DNA of 64,000 bases from an uncultured Flavobacteriaceae bacterium (GTDB taxonomy: Bacteria; Bacteroidota; Bacteroidia; Flavobacteriales; Flavobacteriaceae): contig CALIIC010000080.1 of NCBI GenBank assembly GCA_938020445.1, forward strand, positions 1 through 64,000. Direction: 5' to 3'. Below, piece after piece: positions 8,511-16,108 of this stretch. Position 1 is the stretch's first letter. Each line of letters opens with the position of its first letter. The translations under genes and the position numbers were made by a program. The notes beneath the pieces were generated by a model. The model worked only from the letters and a program-made list of their open reading frames with translations. It was not told the DNA's origin and ran no database searches.

Positions 8511-9326
8511 TTAAACAGCAACATCATGTTCCCTAAGCGCTTCGTTCAAAGATGTTTTTTTGTTGGTACTTTCTTTCCTAGTACCAATAATCAACGCACA
8601 AGGAACTTGGTATTCCCCAGCTGGAAATTTCTTTGTGTAACTCCCAGGTATAACAACGGATCGTGCAGGAACTCTGCCTTTCAATTCCAAAGGCTGATCC
8701 CGGGTGACATCAATGATTTTTGTAGAAGCGGTCAGTACTACATTTGCACCCAAGACGGCTTCTTTTTCTACACGGACACCCTCTACAACGATACTTCTAG
8801 ATCCCAAAAATGCGTTGTCCTCTATAATTACAGGAGCTGCTTGCAAAGGCTCTAGAACACCACCGATGCCCACACCACCACTTAGATGTACATTTTTCCC
8901 AATCTGAGCGCAGCTGCCTACAGTGGCCCACGTATCTACCATGGTGCCCTCATCAACATAAGCGCCAATGTTTACATAACTTGGCATCAAAATGGTCCCA
9001 GACGAAATGTAAGCACCATGTCTGGCCACGGCATGGGGTACCACTCGAATCCCTTTTTCCTTGAAACCATGTTTTAGGGGTATCTTGTCATGGTACTCAA
9101 AAATACCCGATTCCAGGGTTTCCATTTTTTGGATCGGAAAGTACATAACCACCCCTTTTTTAACCCATTCATTAATTTGCCAACCATTGTCGGTAGGAGC
9201 AGCACAACGCAATTTACCAAGGTCTAAAAGGTTGATAACTTCGCGAATAGCGTCCTGTGTTTTTTGTTCTTTGAGAAGGGCTCTATTTTCCCAGGCGTTT
9301 TCTATGATTTTTCTTAATTCTGTCAT
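8511..9326 (-). CDS. dapD: Tetrahydrodipicolinate N-succinyltransferase
   Basis: Transfers succinyl from succinyl-CoA to tetrahydrodipicolinate in the succinylase branch of lysine and diaminopimelate synthesis. The 271-residue protein has the DapD layout: an N-terminal helical domain with LRCAAPTDNGWQINEWVKK, then a left-handed beta-helix of hexapeptide repeats (RHGAYISSGTILMPSYVNIGAYVDEGTMVDTWATVGSCAQIG), and the ending that includes RVPARSVVIPGSYTKKFPAGEY. VDTWATVGSCAQIGKNVHLSGGVGIGGVLEP is the highly conserved DapD core. Its length is normal. It stands alone, divergent from ruvX, with a strong terminator hairpin 112 bp downstream. Confidence 0.96.
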   Translation of the reverse strand: MTELRKIIENAWENRALLKEQKTQDAIREVINLLDLGKLRCAAPTDNGWQINEWVKKGVVMYFPIQKMETLESGIFEYHDKIPLKHGFKEKGIRVVPHAVARHGAYISSGTILMPSYVNIGAYVDEGTMVDTWATVGSCAQIGKNVHLSGGVGIGGVLEPLQAAPVIIEDNAFLGSRSIVVEGVRVEKEAVLGANVVLTASTKIIDVTRDQPLELKGRVPARSVVIPGSYTKKFPAGEYQVPCALIIGTRKESTNKKTSLNEALREHDVAV

Positions 9327-9346
9327 GCTACGGTTAAAAATTTTTG

Positions 9347-9354
9347 CAAATATA
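9347..9354 (-). promoter_or_regulatory. Putative -7 box for dapD
   Basis: CAAATATA is TATATTTG on the minus strand, matching TAnnTTTG, 20 bp upstream of the dapD ATG. The expected -33 region has no clean TTTG. Confidence 0.4.
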
Positions 9355-9407
9355 GGGGGTCGCAGATGAATTCTACAGCAATTTTACACTTATAACATAT
9401 TATAGGT

Positions 9408-9415
9408 TATTTTTG
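9408..9415 (+). promoter_or_regulatory. Putative -7 box for ruvX-def
   Basis: TATTTTTG matches TAnnTTTG and overlaps the TTG that could serve as the ruvX start (9413). If this box is used, transcription would begin near 9421 and ruvX translation would have to start at GTG 9425 or 9428. Confidence 0.35.
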
Positions 9416-9844
9416 CAAAAAAAAGTGGTGCTGGGTAGAATTTTGGCTTTGGATTACGGTAAAAAACGTACGGGAATTGCGGTGACCGATGCTTTGCAAA
9501 TGATTGCCTCGGGGCTCACAACAGTAGATACACATCAATTACTCGGTTTTTTGAATACCTATATTGAGGAAGAGCCGGTGGTGTGTTTTGTGGTCGGACT
9601 TCCAAAACAAATGGATAATACACCTTCTGAATCTGAAGCACTTATTCAACCGTTCATTAAAAGACTGGCCAAGACGTTCCCAACGATTCCGATTGAAAGA
9701 CAAGACGAACGTTTTACCTCAAAAATGGCAAAGCAATCCATGCTAATGGGAGGCGCCAAAAAAAAGCAACGAAGAAACAAGGCCTTGGTAGATGAAATTA
9801 GCGCTACGATCATATTGCAGGCCTATCTAAATAGATATCAATGA
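9413..9844 (+). CDS. ruvX: Putative Holliday junction resolvase / pre-16S rRNA nuclease YqgF
   Basis: YqgF family RNase H-fold nuclease, thought to process the 5' end of pre-16S rRNA or resolve Holliday junctions. The diagnostic start GRILALDYGKKRTGIAVTD contains the first catalytic Asp, FVVGLPKQMDNTPSE is the second conserved block, and ERQDERFTSKMA plus LVDEISATIILQAYL hold the remaining acidic residues. No ATG precedes the conserved Gly-Arg, so translation must begin at TTG 9413, GTG 9425 or GTG 9428. The TTG overlaps a promoter-like box, which favours a GTG. Its stop overlaps the def start (ATGA), so the two are translationally coupled. Confidence 0.88.
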   Translation: MQKKVVLGRILALDYGKKRTGIAVTDALQMIASGLTTVDTHQLLGFLNTYIEEEPVVCFVVGLPKQMDNTPSESEALIQPFIKRLAKTFPTIPIERQDERFTSKMAKQSMLMGGAKKKQRRNKALVDEISATIILQAYLNRYQ

Positions 9845-10431
9845 TTTTACCCATAATGGCATACGGTGATCCGGTATTGCGAAAGGTGGCGAAAGACCTA
9901 GACAACGAATATCCCAAACTAAAAGAGTTGATCGAGAATATGTGGGAGACCATGTACAGTGCAAATGGTGTCGGCCTTGCTGCGCCACAAATAGGACTTC
10001 CGATTCGTTTGTTCCTTGTAGATACGACTCCTTTTTCGGAGGATGAAGACCTGTCAAAGGAAGAGCGAGAAGCCCTGTACGGATTTAAGAAGGTGTTTAT
10101 CAACGCCAAAATAGAAGTTGAAGAAGGTGATGAATGGGCCTTTAATGAAGGCTGTTTAAGTATTCCCGATGTTCGAGAAGATGTAAAACGAAAGGGTACG
10201 ATTACCATATCCTATCTCGATGCTGATTTTAAAAAACAACGGGAAACCTATGACGGACTTTTGGCCAGGGTAATACAGCATGAATACGATCATATAGAAG
10301 GAATTCTTTTTACGGACAAGTTATCGTCCCTTAAAAAAAGACTTCTAAAGGCACGATTGAAGAACATCTCCCAAGGTAAAATAAAGGTAGATTATCGCAT
10401 GCGATTTCCCGAGATGAAAAAAGCACGCTAA
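9841..10431 (+). CDS. def: Peptide deformylase
   Basis: Removes the N-formyl group from new proteins; essential cytoplasmic metalloenzyme. All three signature motifs are present: motif I GVGLAAPQIGL at about residues 43-53, motif II EGCLSIPDV containing the metal-binding Cys, and motif III VIQHEYDHIEG with the HExxH-type zinc or iron ligands. At 196 residues it is a normal bacterial deformylase. It overlaps ruvX by 4 bp (ATGA) and is followed 58 bp later by the DUF5606 gene, so these three likely form one transcription unit ending at the terminator at 10922. Confidence 0.96.
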   Translation: MILPIMAYGDPVLRKVAKDLDNEYPKLKELIENMWETMYSANGVGLAAPQIGLPIRLFLVDTTPFSEDEDLSKEEREALYGFKKVFINAKIEVEEGDEWAFNEGCLSIPDVREDVKRKGTITISYLDADFKKQRETYDGLLARVIQHEYDHIEGILFTDKLSSLKKRLLKARLKNISQGKIKVDYRMRFPEMKKAR

Positions 10432-10489
10432 TCAACCACTTAATAAAGTAAAAAGTAGCATATTTGCGTTCTGAATTTTTGAAGAAAAT

Positions 10490-10906
10490 ATGGGTTTAGA
10501 AAAAATATTGGCAATAGGAGGTAAACCAGGACTCTATAAACTGGTTACCCAGACAAGAACCGGCTTCGTTGCTGAATCTTTGATTGATGGAAAAAAAATT
10601 ACGGTAGGGTTGCGTAGCAATGTTAGTGTGCTTTCTGAAATTGCAATTTATACTTTAGAGGAAGAAATCCCTTTGCGGCAAGTACTTCTTAATATTCAAG
10701 TGAAAGAAAAAGGAGGGAAGACCTCCATAGGTCACAAAGAAGAAAAAATAAAATTGGAAGAATATTTCTTCGAAGTACTCCCCGATTATGATGAGGATCG
10801 GGTATATCCTAGCGACATCAAAAAAGTGATACAGTGGTACAATATTCTTCAGGAAAATGGTATCACCGATTTTTCGGAGGAAAAAGAGTCTTCAGAAGAA
10901 GAGTAA
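10490..10906 (+). CDS. DUF5606 family protein
   Basis: Small conserved Bacteroidota protein of 138 residues with no known function. The N-terminal GLEKILAIGGKPGLYKLVTQTRTG segment followed by ESLIDGKK and RSNVSVLSEIAIYT is the DUF5606 core, and the C-terminal half has DYDEDRVYPSDIKKVIQWYNIL, which looks like a small helical domain. The tail is acidic (SEEKESSEEE). No signal peptide or membrane segment is seen. Its regular position just after def suggests a role linked to translation or protein maturation, but that is only inference from context. Confidence 0.8.
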   Translation: MGLEKILAIGGKPGLYKLVTQTRTGFVAESLIDGKKITVGLRSNVSVLSEIAIYTLEEEIPLRQVLLNIQVKEKGGKTSIGHKEEKIKLEEYFFEVLPDYDEDRVYPSDIKKVIQWYNILQENGITDFSEEKESSEEE

Positions 10907-10921
10907 TGCGAACACATCAAT

Positions 10922-10957
10922 AAAAAAAACCTGAAGCGCTATTCTTTAGGTTTTTTT
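10922..10957 (+). terminator. Intrinsic terminator after DUF5606 gene
   Basis: AAAAAACCTGAAG and CTTTAGGTTTTTT pair over 13 positions with one G-T wobble and end in seven Ts. It lies 15 bp beyond the DUF5606 stop and probably ends the ruvX-def unit. Confidence 0.75.
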
Positions 10958-11245
10958 ATGGCGGTTATCGGAACTGTTTGGTTGTGTTTTGTGATCTAAT
11001 CGAAAAAAGAGGGTATGATGTCAATACCTAGAGCCAAACCTGGTTTGAAACTAAAAAAAGCAGAAACGTTTAACTGGCCAACTGAAAGACCGCAAGCTCC
11101 GTCCGGGGTTAAAAAGTAGTCTTATAAAGCTTTTACAATAGCGACACTAATCCATGTGTGGTAAGGAAAACAAATTTGTTTACCAAAATCTGCTAGTTTT
11201 TTTATAAATAATGGTTCATAGCACTATTCCTTCTAACAACTTTTG

Positions 11246-12862
11246 TTAATCTTTGAGAATCTCTTTATACGTATACTTGCTTTTCTCCCAATCGATCAGT
11301 GGAGATGGGTAGTATTTTACGTTCATTCTGTCTAGAAAAGGGGCTTGTTTGGCCAAACGTATCTTGTAATTTTCCCAGTCGCGATTTTCTTTTGAAGTCC
11401 AGCTCAATTCAGCATACCCAATAGCTCTTGGAAAAGCGAGGTATTCCAATTCATCGATTGTACTGATTGTTTCGGACCAAAGGGGCGCTTCGATTCCGAG
11501 AATATTCTCGAGCGGAATACCTTCGTATTCCTCCGGGGTCCATATATAAGCGGTATCCGTTGGAATATAGGCGGCCCAATGCAAGCCGTGTTTTGAAAGT
11601 GTATCGTATTGCATATCCAAATACGCTTTTTTTGCTGGGGACATGATGATTTTCATGCCTTTATCTACTGCTTCCTGCGCATTTTCTTTGCTTGCCCAGA
11701 ATTGCGAAATAGAAGTAGAATCTACCTTGGCGGTCGCCACTTCGTCCCAACCAATCATGCGTTTGCCATGTTTCTGGACAATTTTTTCGACCTTCTCTAC
11801 AAAATAGACGTAGTCGTTCTTTTTGGTTACATGACTTTCATCCCCTCCAATATGAAAATAAGGGCCTGGGGATAGGGATGCAATTTCGCCTACCACATCA
11901 TCGATAAAGGCGTATACAGTGTCCTTTCGGGTATCGAAAGTACTAAAGCCAACACGCATGCCCTCATAGAGTTTCGGTGTCTTGCCATTGCCGTTTAGAA
12001 TAGGGTAGGAAACAGATGCTGCATTGGTATGCCCGGGCATATCGATTTCAGGTACGATTGTAATAAAGTGCTCGGCCGCATAGGCTACAATTTCTTTGTA
12101 ATCTTCCTGCGTATAAAAACCACCAGCTTCACCTCCTACCTCGGTGCTCCCTCCAATTTCGGTGAGCTTGGGCCAGGATTTAATTTCGATTCGCCAACCT
12201 TGATCGTCCGATAGATGCAAATGAAGTATGTTGTATTTATAGTACGCCATGAGGTCGATATATTTTTTAACATCTTCTACACTAAAGAAATGCCGTGCAA
12301 CATCGAGCATGGTGCCTCGATATTCGAACGATGGTCCATCGATGATCTTTCCGGTAGGGATGGTCCAAACGGGATATGCTGCAAGCGTATCGTTCGGAAT
12401 TTCGGCAATAATTTGACGCAAGGTCTGAATCCCACGGAAAGCTCCTTCCACTGTGTTCGAATTTAAAATAACCGAATCAGTGGTCACATAAATCTGATAA
12501 GCTTCCGGCGCATTCAATTCCAGACTATCAGACTGATTAATATAAATCACTCCTTCCTGATCTTCCTGGGGAGAACCGTTCACCGGAATATCGAGTTTGG
12601 TTTTGACTTTTATTTTTGTTGCTAGAAAATCTCCAAGTTCACCAAAACCGGGGACAGTTTCAGAGGTGTAAATAGCCGAAAACCGATCCAAGGCAAAACC
12701 GCCTTCGGTTGCAATAACTTTCGAGGGCTTGGGAATCATAGGCGAAGCAGCTAAATCGGTCTTTGGAAATTGTAACACCCTTTTCTTTTTTTCTTCTTGG
12801 CAAGATAGTAGCGCTATAAAACAAGTAAAAAGAAGCAGGCTTTTGAAAAGTGTCGCTTTCAT
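11246..12862 (-). CDS. Beta-N-acetylhexosaminidase (GH20) lipoprotein
   Basis: Retaining exo-enzyme that releases terminal GlcNAc or GalNAc from glycans using substrate-assisted catalysis. Residues 1-21 are a lipoprotein signal peptide with lipobox LLS-C21. The N-terminal GH20b-like domain covers about 40-170, and the catalytic barrel follows with GTMLDVARHFF, HLHLSDDQGWRIEIK, PEIDMPGH and the catalytic pair D341-E342 in HIGGDESH. Length (538 aa) is typical. It is the last of a four-gene minus-strand run with an SGNH hydrolase, an esterase and a glycerol-type channel, which suggests surface breakdown of acylated amino-sugar glycans. The exact substrate (chitin fragments, host or algal glycans) is not determined. 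Confidence 0.93.
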   Translation of the reverse strand: MKATLFKSLLLFTCFIALLSCQEEKKKRVLQFPKTDLAASPMIPKPSKVIATEGGFALDRFSAIYTSETVPGFGELGDFLATKIKVKTKLDIPVNGSPQEDQEGVIYINQSDSLELNAPEAYQIYVTTDSVILNSNTVEGAFRGIQTLRQIIAEIPNDTLAAYPVWTIPTGKIIDGPSFEYRGTMLDVARHFFSVEDVKKYIDLMAYYKYNILHLHLSDDQGWRIEIKSWPKLTEIGGSTEVGGEAGGFYTQEDYKEIVAYAAEHFITIVPEIDMPGHTNAASVSYPILNGNGKTPKLYEGMRVGFSTFDTRKDTVYAFIDDVVGEIASLSPGPYFHIGGDESHVTKKNDYVYFVEKVEKIVQKHGKRMIGWDEVATAKVDSTSISQFWASKENAQEAVDKGMKIIMSPAKKAYLDMQYDTLSKHGLHWAAYIPTDTAYIWTPEEYEGIPLENILGIEAPLWSETISTIDELEYLAFPRAIGYAELSWTSKENRDWENYKIRLAKQAPFLDRMNVKYYPSPLIDWEKSKYTYKEILKD

Positions 12863-12916
12863 AGGTTGTGGTTTTTGTTTTTGGTGTGATACCTAGGCTA
12901 TAATTACTTAGTTCTT

Positions 12917-13570
12917 TCAGTTCACAAAATCCTTTAGCACATTATACCAGATGTCATATCCCTGTTTATTCATATGCAGGCCGTCTTCCAGAAAAATTGC
13001 TTGTTTCACTTTGCGCCCTTCCAGCATTGGGGTCCAAACATCGGCATAGGTGATCAGGGTATCTTTTTTACTTAATTTTTTAAATTTTCGATTCAATTTT
13101 TTATAGCGCCTTTTTAATCCCCAACGCGCAATGCTAGGCTTTGCAGCTATCAGTACAATTTTCGTAGTTGGGTCTTGTTGCCTTATTTTTGCTATGATTG
13201 CTTGGGTGTTTTCGATGATTTCTTTTGATTTTTTCTCAGCTGCGATATCGTTGTCACCTTCATAGATGAACACTTTTTTTGGTTGAAAGCGAAGAATCAA
13301 TGCCTCGCAATGTTGTAAGAGGTCAGCTGCTTGTGATCCCCCAAAACCTGAATTGACCAGTTGTTTCCCTGGGAATCGCTGTTCGAGATCTTTCCAAATA
13401 CGAACACTCGAACTGCCGGTAAATACAATGGTTTCCTTGGAAGAATCCCAAAGGGTATCATATCGTTGCGCAATGGCATCAACTTCTTTTTGAAAACTAT
13501 TGGCATTTTGTGCATGGACAAAAGAACCGATTGAAAAGAAAAGCAAAATAAAGTATCTCATACAGATCAA
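12917..13570 (-). CDS. SGNH/GDSL-family hydrolase, exported
   Basis: Probable carbohydrate or lipid esterase of 217 residues. A hydrophobic signal peptide ends near SFVHAQ. The SGNH blocks are visible: block I FTGSSSVRIW with the nucleophile Ser, block II NSGFGGSQ with the oxyanion Gly, block III YEGDNDI with the Asn, and block V DGLHMNKQGY with the Asp-His pair. ATG at 13561 (three codons in) is an equally good start because it begins MRYFILLFF. It lies 54 bp upstream of the GH20 gene and 28 bp downstream of an alpha/beta esterase gene, so deacetylation of sugars before hexosaminidase action is a reasonable guess. Confidence 0.83.
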   Translation of the reverse strand: MICMRYFILLFFSIGSFVHAQNANSFQKEVDAIAQRYDTLWDSSKETIVFTGSSSVRIWKDLEQRFPGKQLVNSGFGGSQAADLLQHCEALILRFQPKKVFIYEGDNDIAAEKKSKEIIENTQAIIAKIRQQDPTTKIVLIAAKPSIARWGLKRRYKKLNRKFKKLSKKDTLITYADVWTPMLEGRKVKQAIFLEDGLHMNKQGYDIWYNVLKDFVN

Positions 13571-13598
13571 TAAGGGTACATACTTGGTTAAACAGGAA

Positions 13599-14480
13599 TT
13601 AATTGGCCGTTATGGGTTCTGTGATGCCTTCTGTGACAGACCATTCGTAAAAACGGGTAATCCAACTATCAGAGGGGAGGTTTTGCTTTTTCATTCCGAA
13701 ACCATGTCCCCCTTTGGCATACATATGAAGGCCTACTGTTTTACCGACTTTTAGCCATGAGCTATATAAATCTATACTTCCGGTTGCAAGCCCTAGAGGG
13801 TCATCACTGGCGCAAACCAATAGCATTGGAGGTGCGTTCTTTGGGGCATCTTGAACGGGCATGGCCGTAGTCCAAGCATATACGGGAACCAGAAAGTCAG
13901 GGCGGTTCTTTTCGGTACAGTTATAAGCCACTCCCATTGTGACGGCACCTCCCGCGGAAAACCCCATGAAACCTATTTTTCCAGGGTCAATACCCAGGTC
14001 TTTCGCATTTTCACGTACGAATGAAACAGCTGAAAGGCCATCTGCTACCGAATACGGCATCACTGGTGCTACACGTTCACCAATGCGCGCTGGGTTGGTA
14101 GCTCCTTCATCCGTTATTTCTTTTACTCCGTCTTCTCCTGTTGGAACCAAACGATAGCGTAAAACGAAAGCGGTAATTCCTTTTTGTTTTAGCCATTCTG
14201 CAACCTCATTTCCTTCGCTCTTGATACTCAGGGCGTATAATCCACCTCCAGGCGCAATGATTACCGAAGTGCCATTGGGTTTTTCTGGCCGAAAAACTTC
14301 CATCGTAGGCACCGAAACATTGGTAACGACTTGCGTTTGCCAGATATCTGAAAAGTATTCTTTCGAATCCCCTTCCCAAACAACCTCGGCTGCTTTGGTA
14401 TGAGGTACATTTATTACTTCCTGGGCCATACCTAATTTAGCAACACTGATAACAACCATTAAGACTATAAATTTTTTCAT
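13599..14480 (-). CDS. Alpha/beta hydrolase, acetyl-xylan-esterase-like
   Basis: Secreted or periplasmic esterase of 293 residues. The signal peptide ends near KLGMAQ. Conserved features are the oxyanion stretch VIIAPGGGLYALSI, the nucleophile elbow GFMGFSAGGAV, an acid at CASDDPLG and the catalytic His in YAKGGHGFG, which together fit the BD-FAE/dienelactone hydrolase branch that includes many sugar-ester hydrolases. It is in tandem with the SGNH hydrolase (28 bp gap) and 82 bp downstream of the channel gene. I infer removal of acyl groups from oligosaccharides. The specific ester is unknown. Confidence 0.8.
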   Translation of the reverse strand: MKKFIVLMVVISVAKLGMAQEVINVPHTKAAEVVWEGDSKEYFSDIWQTQVVTNVSVPTMEVFRPEKPNGTSVIIAPGGGLYALSIKSEGNEVAEWLKQKGITAFVLRYRLVPTGEDGVKEITDEGATNPARIGERVAPVMPYSVADGLSAVSFVRENAKDLGIDPGKIGFMGFSAGGAVTMGVAYNCTEKNRPDFLVPVYAWTTAMPVQDAPKNAPPMLLVCASDDPLGLATGSIDLYSSWLKVGKTVGLHMYAKGGHGFGMKKQNLPSDSWITRFYEWSVTEGITEPITAN

Positions 14481-14562
14481 TTTTGTTTGTTTTTGTTAAG
14501 ATCGATCACCTATTCTATGCAAGCAAGGCGAATTGTTCATATTCAAAAGGCTTTTGAGAAAC

Positions 14563-15288
14563 CTATACTGGGACATTTATAAAAACCAGAGCGGCCAATA
14601 CTGCGCCTGTAATAGGGCCTAAGACAGGGATCCATGCGTAATACCAGTGACTGTGTCCTTTATTTTTAATGGGCAATAATGCATGCATGATACGGGGACC
14701 AAGATCTCTTGCGGGATTAATGGCATATCCTGTAGGACCACCTAAGCTAATGCCAATACCCAATACCAACAAGGCCACGGGCAAGGCATCTAGTGACCCC
14801 AGCGAAATGGGTTCATCTGAAATACTTCCCCCAGCTATATAGAAAATTGCGAGTACGAAAGCGAAAGTGGCGATCGTCTCGGTAATAAAATTCCAAAATG
14901 AATTTCGTATTGCCGGAAAATTCGCAAAAGAGGCCATAATTGCCTCTTGATCTTCCGTATGGTCATAGTGTTTTTTATAACTAAGCCAAACAAGGGTTGT
15001 TCCTGTCATCGCCCCTAAAAATTGAGCAAGAAGGTAGGGGGGTACCAAACCCCATGCGAATTTACCAGCTGTGGCAAAACCTATCGTAACGGCGGGATTC
15101 AAATGTGCACCACTCCCATCAGCGGAAATAAAAACAGCGACAAAAACGGCAACTCCCCAACCAATAGTAATACTGATCCAACCGGCATTGTGCCCTTTTG
15201 TTCCCTTAAGAACGGCATTTGCAACAATGCCATTTCCTAGTAGTAGTAATACGGCAGTACCTAAAAACTCAAAAAAATAAGCGGTCAT
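14563..15288 (-). CDS. MIP-family channel, GlpF-type aquaglyceroporin
   Basis: Inner-membrane channel of 241 residues with six hydrophobic spans. Both NPA boxes are present: HLNPAVTIG (N64-P65-A66) and INPARDLGPR (N191-P192-A193). The Asp after the second box (NPARD) is characteristic of glycerol facilitators rather than water-only aquaporins. No glycerol kinase lies nearby, so glycerol uptake is inferred from the residue alone. It heads the minus-strand run with the esterases and GH20 enzyme, so small products of that pathway are an alternative substrate. Confidence 0.9.
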   Translation of the reverse strand: MTAYFFEFLGTAVLLLLGNGIVANAVLKGTKGHNAGWISITIGWGVAVFVAVFISADGSGAHLNPAVTIGFATAGKFAWGLVPPYLLAQFLGAMTGTTLVWLSYKKHYDHTEDQEAIMASFANFPAIRNSFWNFITETIATFAFVLAIFYIAGGSISDEPISLGSLDALPVALLVLGIGISLGGPTGYAINPARDLGPRIMHALLPIKNKGHSHWYYAWIPVLGPITGAVLAALVFINVPV

Positions 15289-15631
15289 TTTACTTTTTTT
15301 GATGGTTTGAAGGTACTTAATTTCTGTTAAAGCTGAAGGTGTAAAATGATGAAATATTCAGTATTCCCAATTATGTTAACGAATCCTTTTTTTAAAAAAA
15401 CGAAAAGCGTTTCTAGAAATTAAAGAAAAGACGGCTTTCCTGTTTCATGCACTTGTTTTGCCAATTCTGTTGAAATTTTGGGGTTAAATGTTGTTTTCAT
15501 TAGTTTTAGAAGGCTTTTGTTGCTAAAAATTGAATTTCTAATCAAATTCCCGGTTATTTCTTAAGGAATTTTTTTAACTTGAAACACACTAACTATTAGC
15601 TGATCTAATAACCTTTAAAAATAAGTTTAGA
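15289..15631. other. Divergent intergenic region
   Basis: About 340 bp of AT-rich DNA between the channel gene and the DUF2853 gene, which point away from each other. It must hold both promoters, but I found no clean TTG-N19-TAnnTTTG match on either strand, and no ORF or RNA-like fold. Confidence 0.4.
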
Positions 15632-15964
15632 ATGAGCGAAAGAGATGACAAACTAGCGGCATTAAAAGCAACTGCCGTAAAACAGTTGAACGAGTGTGGT
15701 GTTTCAGATATCAACCACGATCAATTGGATGGCTATGTGAATAGTCTAAAATCAATGGTGGATAATAAAGATGCGACCTTGGTCTCCGGTCAAGACGAAT
15801 CAGAATTGGAGACCGTTCGTAGAAATTTTGTTGCAAAGAAATTAGGTGTAGAGGATAAGGAGAAGGCAATGGCTGCTATAAATGCAGTAGCTAGCAAGAT
15901 GTCCGGTATTCGAATGAAAAGCAGACCAGCTTTTTACTATTTAGTTGCCCATGAGTTAAGCTAA
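15632..15964 (+). CDS. DUF2853 family protein
   Basis: Small helical protein of 110 residues with no signal peptide. Its even spread of charged and small residues and the conserved RRNFVAKKLGV segment match DUF2853, a family of unknown function found in Bacteroidota and proteobacteria. It stands alone on the plus strand with a strong terminator just after it, so it is probably a monocistronic gene with its own control. I cannot assign a biochemical role. Confidence 0.8.
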   Translation: MSERDDKLAALKATAVKQLNECGVSDINHDQLDGYVNSLKSMVDNKDATLVSGQDESELETVRRNFVAKKLGVEDKEKAMAAINAVASKMSGIRMKSRPAFYYLVAHELS

Positions 15965-16001
15965 CTACAACTTACAACATTAAAACCTTTGGGTTTCATT
16001 G

Positions 16002-16031
16002 AAAAGACCGTTTGAAAGAACGGTCTTTTTT
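16002..16031 (+). terminator. Intrinsic terminator after DUF2853 gene
   Basis: AAAAGACCGTT (16002-16012) pairs perfectly with AACGGTCTTTT (16019-16029) around a 6-base loop, with T-rich ends on both strands. It sits 37 bp after the stop codon. Confidence 0.8.
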
Positions 16032-16108
16032 GGTTTTACAAGCCAAGGTGCTTGGATGGGCATTTAGCAGGGTGGCGTAAGGGCCTTTTGAATTATACAA
16101 TACTCATT

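Noticed and set aside
8478-9077. Plus-strand frames opposite dapD
   Set aside because: They are antisense to conserved hexapeptide repeats of dapD and have no coding-like composition.
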